From positions 90,182,670 to 90,246,669 of the forward strand of contig OX352773.1 of the NCBI GenBank assembly GCA_947095535.1: a stretch of 64,000 nucleotides of DNA. The letters run 5' to 3'. The notes below the pieces were generated by a model. That model had not been told where the DNA came from. It did not search any database and saw only the letters and a program-made list of their open reading frames with translations. The position numbers were made by a program, and so were the translations under genes. Shown piece by piece: positions 57,181-64,000 of the stretch. Origin of the DNA: Poecilobothrus nobilitatus (taxonomy: Eukaryota > Arthropoda > Insecta > Diptera > Dolichopodidae). How positions within the stretch are numbered: the first letter of the stretch is position 1; every line of letters starts with the position of its first letter.

Positions 57181-58966
57181 AACATATATAACATTAAATA
57201 ACAATTAATATTATGTTCCAAAAAAGAAATTTCTCTTTAGAACTGGTTTCAATGCAGTACTTTATAACTGCATTTATTTATGAGTACTATTTTTTCACTG
57301 TGGATTTACTATAAAATTGGAATTTGTATCAACATCACTATATGGCACTATTTCGTAAAATTTTAGAAAACGATATGGCTTTATTTCTGATTCAAAAGCG
57401 ACATAAAGCAATTATTGCTTTATTTCGTATGTCTTTATTTTACTGCTCCTTGAGTTTATATCCATATCTTTAATTCAAAGTTTCAATAAAAACTTTGTGG
57501 AGTATTAACTAAAAAGTATTCACGTCATTTCAAGGGTTATTAAATTAATAGACATAAATTTGAAATAAGAATTTTTAATTTTGTCTCTACGTGTTGTATT
57601 CAATTCTAAAAGAATTACTTGAAATTATAACATAGGAAACCTTTTTGTTAATTCAAATAAATTTAATAAAAATCGATTGTCATTCTCAATTATATAATTA
57701 TAATAAATAATTTTATTTACTAAAATAATTATTTTAAATAATAAATAATAGTTATCAATTAAATTTTGCTGCAGGAAAATATGAGATAATTAAATTAAAT
57801 TTTTTAATTAAAAAATAAAGGTTTTCTTTCTCTCTACGAAAATAAATAATAAAAAAATAAACATTTTGAATAAATGAATTTTTAAAATAATTTTTTTGAA
57901 ATTTCTTCAGTTTTTGCATTTAAATCAGTTTGTGATCCGGGTGTAATGTACTTACGTCTACGATATATTAATTTGCTAATTTATTTGTATTATTTTATAT
58001 TAGCCTAAAACTTTTGTTTGCCTACAAAGAAAATATTACAGAATTTTAAGGAAATGGTTGTTCAATTCGAGAAGAGGGGGGGGGGGGGCCTTTAAAATGC
58101 TAATTGTGACACTCATAGTAGTTTTGGTAATTAGAAGAAAATTATAAACTTTTCTTTCTAGGAACTTTTCTAAATTTTCTTTTCTTTCTTTTGTTAATTT
58201 ACAGTCCAATTAAATAAAGGTACTGCTCTCTCATCTTTTAAAATTGCCTTCTTACCTGTCTTTATTGAAGAATTTAACGAATGTAAGTAAAATGAATATT
58301 ATGAATATATTTCTAGATTGCGATCAGATAAGATGATTTTATTTAAAAATAAAAATAAATAAATACGTGATGAATTATTAATTTAAATGAGGGATATTGA
58401 ATTGAACATAGATATTATTTACATATCTTAATGATCCTAATTTAATATATAATACAAATATCTTTTAATTTAAAAAAAAACTTTAAAGGACTAAACAAAA
58501 AAAGAAATGGAACATAAAATGTTAAATCTTTATTACCAATAATAAAATAATTTTATTATTTTTCATTTCAATTCAAATAAAATCTTATAATTGCAATTAA
58601 AAACTAAATTATAAAATTAATTAATTTTAAAATTTTATTTTATAATGAAATTAATTTTGAAAAAAGTTCATATTTAATTGAATAATGAATAAAATATGAT
58701 TTTAGGTAGTAAAACAAAGTACAATTTAATAAAAAAAAAATATAATTGTTTTTCCTATTAATATTTTCCATACTCAATTGATAATAGAATTTTCTAGTTC
58801 ACTATGTTATTCTTTAATTTTTGATAGTTTCTAATTCGAAGAAAAATTAAATGTTATTTAAATGGTTTTGAAATTTCATTCTAAAGTTAGTAATATTAGA
58901 ACGATATAATAGTAAATGTATCTGTAGTTTAACAATAATTTTCCATTCTCAAATAGAATTTAGCAT
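57181..58966. other. A/T-rich non-coding block with a G13 run
   Basis: It holds a small perfect palindrome ATAAAGCAAT-T-ATTGCTTTAT at 57404-57424 and the G run at 58076-58088. No gene was found. Confidence 0.5.
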
Positions 58967-59587
58967 ACAGGGTGGGCTAGTATGGACTATTTTTTTTTTT
59001 TGTTTGACGGAGGTAAGTTGAAATCACTGAAAAACGCTGAAGATGAGCGTTACGAAAAGAATTCCTCCAATAACGTGTGGGACTTTAATCCACTAAACAG
59101 CACCTCCCTTTTTGACTAAATATTAGGTTAAGAGACCTTCTCAGTACTATTGTACTGTTTGCATAAGGGAAAATTCTGCTAAGTATCTAGCAAAAATATG
59201 TAGTTATAAGGTTTGCAGAAATGTGATTAACAAAGGTGTTGACGTTCTTTTTAAACCTATACAAATTGAAAATATAATTAATTCCAATTTTAGGGAACAT
59301 ATGAGATGAAAAATGGTCCCACATTCGCGTTTTTGGGGGCGCAAACGAATTGCCATATTCTGAATTTTGCAATCTAAGAATTTGAATCAGCTAGGGGTGG
59401 GCAGCGGATGTTTTCCTCGTTTTTCTTTGGAAATCTTTGGCATTAGACACCCGTTCTTGCACTGAGTATGTTACCATTATAGAATTTCTTACCATCCTTT
59501 ATAATCGGAAAAAAACAGTTTATAAAATTTAAAAACTGAAAAGTTATAAATATTTTAAAACAGCCAGTCCAAGTTGATTCATCCTGT
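58967..59587. mobile_element. possible terminal-inverted-repeat element, ACAGGGTG ends
   Basis: The left end ACAGGGTGGGCTAGTATGGACT and the complement of the right end, ACAGGATGAATCAACTTGGACT, share their first five bases and the final TGGACT in register, with partial agreement between. The 621-bp interior is less A/T-rich (GACGGAGGTAAGTTGAAATC, CACATTCGCG) and has only short broken frames. It could be a decayed DNA transposon. The target duplication is not evident. Confidence 0.4.
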
Positions 59588-60596
59588 GTTATAACTAATA
59601 AAAAAAAAAAATGATACGGATGTGTGTCTTTATGAAAATATTTTCATAAATTCGTAGATAATTATTTTCAGGTTTTACATTATTTTATTGTACTGAATTT
59701 TGTAGTTCATTGTATTAATTTTTGTTTTCATTTTCCATTATAATATTTTTGATAATACTTATTACATATACATAAAAGGAAGAAAAATCTGTATAGGACA
59801 ACAAACATAAAAATGTGCGTAGAAAAAGTATTTTTTAATTTTAAGAATTCAAGTCAAACAAAAGACTAAAAGCAAAAAAATGCAAAGACAAAATTCACAA
59901 TTCATATGATATCAAAACAACAGCTAATTAGTGTGCTAAATATTTAAATATACAAATATAAACATAATTTACAATAATATAGAATAGGAATATCCTGGCT
60001 CTAGACTTTTTCATTTAGTCTAATATAAGAACAAGAGTGTAAAAGGTTAACATTATTATTATAATATTCAGGTTAAAGTTTTTCACAATTACAATACTAT
60101 GGACTGCTATGGATTGAAACAAAAAACAAAAAAACGAAAATCAAAAAAATGTTGAAAATATAGGAAAACAATAAACGGTTGTTATGAAAAGGACATTTCT
60201 TTTGTTTGTCTAAATAGGAAATTATTCTTTCAAAAATCATGAAGGCGTTTATTTTCGTTTGAAATTATTTTTGTTGAACTTTTTTTCATAAATTTTAATT
60301 TTTTTTTTATTCAATTAAAAGCTGTTTGTTTTTTAAAGAGTTTTGTGTCTAAATGACAGTTTTTTATGCTCATTAAAATTTTTTTAATTAACTTATATAA
60401 TGGTTGACTTACATTAATCCAAACATCATTTGACAATTCTTTTTTTTATAAATAAATGAATTACGTTTTACTCGTACTTATCAAACCCTGATTGCTTTTG
60501 AAAATTATTTTGTAAATTTAATTTAAAAAAAAAAAAAACAGTTCCGGTTTCCTATAGTGCGTCGCAGTGTCTGAAATAAGGCTATGTAACACTTAT
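59588..60596. other. A/T-rich non-coding block
   Basis: No feature was supported. Confidence 0.5.
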
Positions 60597-61068
60597 GCTT
60601 AATATGCTGTCACGTGGAATTTTCGCAGCCTATCTTAATATATTAGTTAAAAATAGAGAGAAATAGCCGTGAAATAGTCGTGAAAATTTCATGCGGCAAA
60701 TGTTCATTTTTAGGTACGTAGTTCACGTAAAAAAAAAAAAATTTATTTTTCATCGCCAGCTTGTGCTACAAGAAGACATTTTTCACGCTGTATTTCATGC
60801 TTGGGCATATAAATTGCTGTGCAAATTTATAATTTTGTTTTTTTTTTAATCAAATCCATCCATTTCCATTATGTCGACATTTCATCCATTATTTTTGGTT
60901 TAATTATATTTATTCGAATTCAACAATCGATAAATATAAGTAAATCAAAGCAAGACAATTATATTGACATTTCAGTTTATTTTTCAGTTGTAATTTTCTA
61001 CTAACAAATGTCATTATTTTATATGCCTAAATTTCATGTGAAATTTTCACGTGAACAGCATACTAAGC
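60597..61068. mobile_element. inverted-repeat (MITE-like) element, GCTTARTATGCTGT ends
   Basis: GCTTAATATGCTGTCACGTGGAATTTTCGC at 60597-60626 corresponds to the complement of 61038-61068, GCTTAGTATGCTGTTCACGTG followed by AAAATTTCAC. The ends therefore form a ~30-bp inverted repeat on a 472-bp unit. CACGTG-centred and TTTCACG/CGTGAAA motifs recur inside (about 60670-60735). The interior frame at 60819-61004 has no motif. The superfamily is unknown. Confidence 0.6.
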
Positions 61069-62039
61069 TCTTATAATGAAAAAATAAATGTGCGTGACAT
61101 AAATAACATTTATCACCGGATGGTAAAAAGGAAGCTAATTTGTTAATTTTAAGGAATTTCTTTTGATTGTTGCGGTGGTTGCAAATTTAGCATTTTTAAA
61201 TAAAACAGAACAACTTTGCTCTAATTATAGTTCTCAATTCTTTCATAGTTAAAACAAATCACTCTTTGAATCTTAAAATATAATTTTTATTAGTATTGTT
61301 GCGATAGTTAAACTTTAGACCAATCATTTTTTTTTATACCAAATACATACATACATAGATAATTCAGAAAAACAAATTGTAAAGAAAAAAAAGAAATTAT
61401 ACTTACTGCGTGGACATTATAAAAGAAAATTTATTTGCGTCACTATAGAAAAATTTTCTACGCAGTTTCACAATTTCTCTTTAAACTTTGAAATTTGTTT
61501 TATAATTGTTTCTATAAAAATAAATTATTTTAGGGTTGTTATGTGTTGAAAAAATAAAATTAAACCGAAAATGTCTATGGTAGTGGTCGTTATATAAATG
61601 AATTTTCGAATTTTTATGTTTCATAATTTAATTCATTTCTTAGAAGCTTAAAGATTTTTATAAGCTTCTGCTAGTTTAAACTGTCAGTCTTTATTACAAA
61701 AAACTCAAATGTTAAAAACTATTTCATATAAAATTTAAATAAGAATATATCTATTAGAAATTTTTAAAATTTTATAAATTTTAAATTATTAGAACCAAAT
61801 TTTTTCTTTTGTTTATGAAATATGTTACAAATTAAATTTACTTTTATTATTTTTTTTTGTTTTTCTATTTTTCTTATTTCTATTTTAATAATATTGAAAA
61901 GTTTAAGATTCTAATTGTTATTTTCTAATTACAGGTTAGTAGCTTCTTTCTTGATGTGTCTTATTTTATCACTAATTAGTAAGTTATGTTATTGTATTTT
62001 AATTATTTTAAATAAAAGCTACAGAAGGAAACCGGAAGA
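61069..62039. other. A/T-rich non-coding block
   Basis: TATTTTCTAATTACAG at 61921-61936 resembles an acceptor, but no coding exon follows. Confidence 0.5.
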
Positions 62040-62530
62040 AACGCCGTTTAACATAATCACGTCTGTTTAAGAAATTTTTCAAACTTAGGCACCTGTTCAA
62101 ATTTTGGAAATTAATACTCAAAAATTAAAGCTTTAATATTCTATTTTTACATGCTTAAACCATTTTCCTGTTAGGGTTAACTTAAAATTAAAAAAAGTGT
62201 CTGTTAATTTTTCATAATTTTTTCCAGAACTCTAAGAAAAATTTCAAAATTTAGTCCAACTCCTCTAGAATTTTAGTTAAAACCTTTAAATTTTGAAAGA
62301 AGAGAGATCCTTTGGAATTCGCGTAAGGTACCTCAGTAATTTTTTATTGGACCTCCCTCCTTTCAAGAGCTATTAGGGACAACAAATTTAAAATTTGTTA
62401 TGATTTTACAAGTGTTAAAAACTTTATTTAATGATAAAACTTAACCTTGAAACTGAAGAAAATATCTCTTCATTTTTCATCATTCTGAAAATTGTGCGCC
62501 TTTAAAAACCTTTAGTTTACATTCTGCCTT
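62040..62530 (+). mobile_element. DINE-1-like 3' part, GCACATTTCC subfamily
   Basis: It contains CTTAGGCACCTGTTCAAAT, AAAGCTTTAATATTCTATTTTTAC and CTCCCTCCTTTCAAGAGCTATTAGGG, and ends TTGTGCGCCTTTAAAAACC, TTTAGTTTACATTCTGCCTTG. The order of two body blocks is reversed relative to 17.4 kb, which implies that it derives from a copy with a duplicated body such as 2.8-4.1 kb. Confidence 0.65.
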
Positions 62531-62559
62531 GTTATACACCTAAAGTATAGGATAAACTT

Positions 62560-62925
62560 GTACATATATTAACTTTAGTATGGTGTTTCTAACCATCAAA
62601 AGGAAGCATAGTCATACATGGGCATGCGTCCTTTTGCACAATAACTCAAAAAATAATAAAGCTATCGTGCTGAGATTTATATAGTAGGTTACTAATTACG
62701 AATAAGGCAGGGATTGCATCTAGGAAAAATCGGTCCATTGGTTGGGATTTTGGAAACTGCCGAACGAGCCCCTGAGCAAACGGCATATCTCCAAAGGCAA
62801 CAAACGTAGAATCTTTAAATTTAGTACAATGATGTTCTGTTATGTTTTCTTTATGTCTCTGAAACACAATTTGATAGTAATTTTGTAGAAGGATGCTCTT
62901 TGGAGAGTGACTAAATGCGTTTATG
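62560..62925 (+). mobile_element. DINE-like fragment without GTCY tract
   Basis: GCATGCGTCCTTTTGCACAATAACTCAAAA parallels GTCCGTCAGCACGCTAACTCAAAA of the 26.5-kb element. What follows is a less A/T-rich body (TCGGTCCATTGGTTGGGA, GAACGAGCCCCTGAGC). The minus-strand open frame 63089-62646 spans this and the next element and is fortuitous, since its start codons translate the GTCY tract. Confidence 0.45.
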
Positions 62926-63947
62926 TTTATACCCGTATGAACTGTGTTCAAGGGTATAATAAATTTGCCATTACGTTTGTGACAACTTAAAGGAGTCGAG
63001 ATAAATGTAGTTTCAAAGGTATGGATTGGCTCAGAATCGAATTTTGAGTCGATTAAGCAATGTACGTCCGTCTGTCCGTCCGACCGCACGATAACTCAAG
63101 AACAAAATGAGCTAAAAGGCTCCGGAACATTTTCGGCCGCCGGGTTCGAGTAGCTGCCATACAACTTCCTTCTTTATATGGAAATAACTCAGTATCTATC
63201 AAAGCTCGGTATCTGAAATTTTGCAAAGTGGTGTCGAGTTAAAAGACAACAATATATGTACAATTTGGTTGTGCTGATGCGACAGGTTCGAGTAGCTGCC
63301 ATACAACTTATCTTTTTAAATGAAAATAACTCAGTGTCTATTGAAGTTACGTATCTAAAATTTAGTGAAGGAGTGGCGAGTTATATGCCAACAATATTTG
63401 CAAAGTTTAGTTGGCTAAAGCAGCCAGTTCAGGCTTCTTGCACCTCTTGTAACTTAATGAAGCTAGGCGTTTGAAATCTTATGAATGATGTTCAAGTTTT
63501 ATGACAATAATTTCTGTAAAATTTCGTTGTGCTGGTGCAACAGGTTCGGGTAGCTGCCATGCAACTTCTATTTTTAAATGAAAATAACTCCGAGTCTATT
63601 GAAGCTAAGTATCTGAAATTTTGTTGAAGATGTCTAACAGCATACTAACAACTTCTGTAAAATTTGGTTGGGCTAGAGCAGTAGGTTCAGGCTGCTTGCA
63701 CCTCTTGGAAATTTGTGAAGTTAAGCATATGAAATCTTGCAAAAGATTATCCAGATATAGGGCAATAACTTCTGTAAAATTTGGTTATGCTGGTGCAATA
63801 GATTCGGGAGCTGTCATACAACTCCACGGTACTAAAATATCTGAAGTTTTGTAAAAGATGATCAATCTTTATAAAATCAGCGTATATTACGTTGATACGG
63901 GTATCCAGAGTTGACACAGTCTACTCTATCTTACTTTTCCTCGTTTT
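62926..63947 (+). mobile_element. DINE-1-like element, ATACCCGTA subfamily, complete, with repeat core
   Basis: The 5' end TTATACCCGTATGAACTGTG, ending TTCAAGGGTATAAT, is followed by a region related to the 26.5-kb copy (AAAGGTATGGATTGGCTCAGAA) and the GTCY tract GTCCGTCTGTCCGTCCGACCG (63066-63086). ACGATAACTCAAGAAC leads into a tandem core at 63142-63869. The 3' end is GTTGATACGGGTATCCAGAG (TACGGGTAT is the exact inverse of ATACCCGTA), TTGACACAGTCTACTC and TTTTCCTCGTTTT. Termini, microsatellite and tandem core in this order fit DINE-1/Helentron-type elements very well. Confidence 0.8.
63142..63869 (+). repeat. higher-order tandem repeat A-A-B-A-B-A'
   Basis: Unit A (about 141 bp; GGTTCGAGTAGCTGCCATAC, ...GAAAATAACTCAGT..., ...GAAGCTAAGTATCTGAAATT, ...TGGTTGTGCTGGTGCAACA) starts at 63142, 63284 and 63541, and truncated at 63800. 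Unit B (about 116 bp; GGTTCAGGCTGCTTGCACCT, then CTTGGAAATTTGTGAAGTTA) starts at about 63425 and 63683. B is alignable to A but lacks about 25 bp after the start. The A-B pair at 63284-63540 is repeated at 63541-63799, with a period near 257 bp. Confidence 0.8.
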
Positions 63948-64000
63948 AGTTTGTATTAAATACCTATCTAAAATAACTTCTGGATTTTAAATTTAATTAG
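63948..64000. other. window edge
   Basis: Short A/T-rich end without recognisable features. Confidence 0.5.

Noticed and set aside
62646..63089. 147-codon minus-strand open frame
   Set aside because: It spans the junction of two DINE-like repeats and its first residues translate the GTCY tract. No domain is visible.
1..64000. CRISPR arrays, bacterial operons, riboswitches, rRNA
   Set aside because: No evidence of any; base composition, repeats and retroelements are those of an insect nuclear genome.

Overview
The window looks like non-coding DNA from a higher dipteran, possibly a calyptrate fly, although the species cannot be fixed from the sequence. The grounds are a strongly A+T-rich base composition, many TATACATA-type simple repeats, DINE-1-like elements of the Helentron class, Jockey-type retrotransposon remnants, tRNA-derived SINEs and one insect-style Inr/DPE core promoter match. 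It most likely represents intergenic or large-intron DNA. No complete conserved host gene is recognisable. Most open frames are A/T-rich chance frames or lie across repeats.

Layout. 1-9 kb: mostly unique A/T-rich DNA, with a complete reverse-strand DINE-1-like element (2.8-4.1 kb), an internally repetitive inverted-repeat element (4.5-5.0 kb), a tRNA-like module (5.2 kb), a possible terminal exon on the minus strand (6.7 kb) and a core promoter match (8.8 kb, +). 10-20 kb: a half-copy of a foldback MITE, a long inverted repeat (12.0-12.9 kb), a tandem array of tRNA-like modules (15.15-16.25 kb), another complete DINE-1-like element (17.4-18.2 kb), a foldback element built from about 27-bp subrepeats (18.6-19.0 kb) and a SINE nested inside a SINE (19.05-19.82 kb). 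20-37 kb: two dead non-LTR retrotransposon fragments (22-23 kb minus; 36.4 kb plus), DINE-like copies (24.4-29.5 kb), a retroposed insert with a 15-bp target duplication (31.25-31.65 kb) and an old dispersed duplication (30.5/34.85 kb). 38-46 kb: several SINEs, a perfect 21-bp hairpin, a degenerate Jockey-like element holding the ORF1 end and ORF2 (41.5-43.9 kb, minus), DINE-like copies and a 32-bp minisatellite. 46-64 kb: a possible small secreted Cys-containing protein (46.2 kb, minus), SINEs including one with an expanded AAT tract (51.0-52.0 kb), further foldback elements, a 13-base G run, and at the right edge a DINE-like element whose core is a higher-order A-A-B-A-B-A repeat.

The clearest theme is a family of non-autonomous elements with one architecture: a 5' subterminal inverted repeat, a GTCY microsatellite, a shared body, a 3' subterminal repeat and a 3' hairpin. 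It occurs with at least two different terminal sets on related bodies. The retrotransposon coding regions are all broken. The host-gene candidates (6.7, 8.8 and 46.2 kb) are tentative and would need transcript data.
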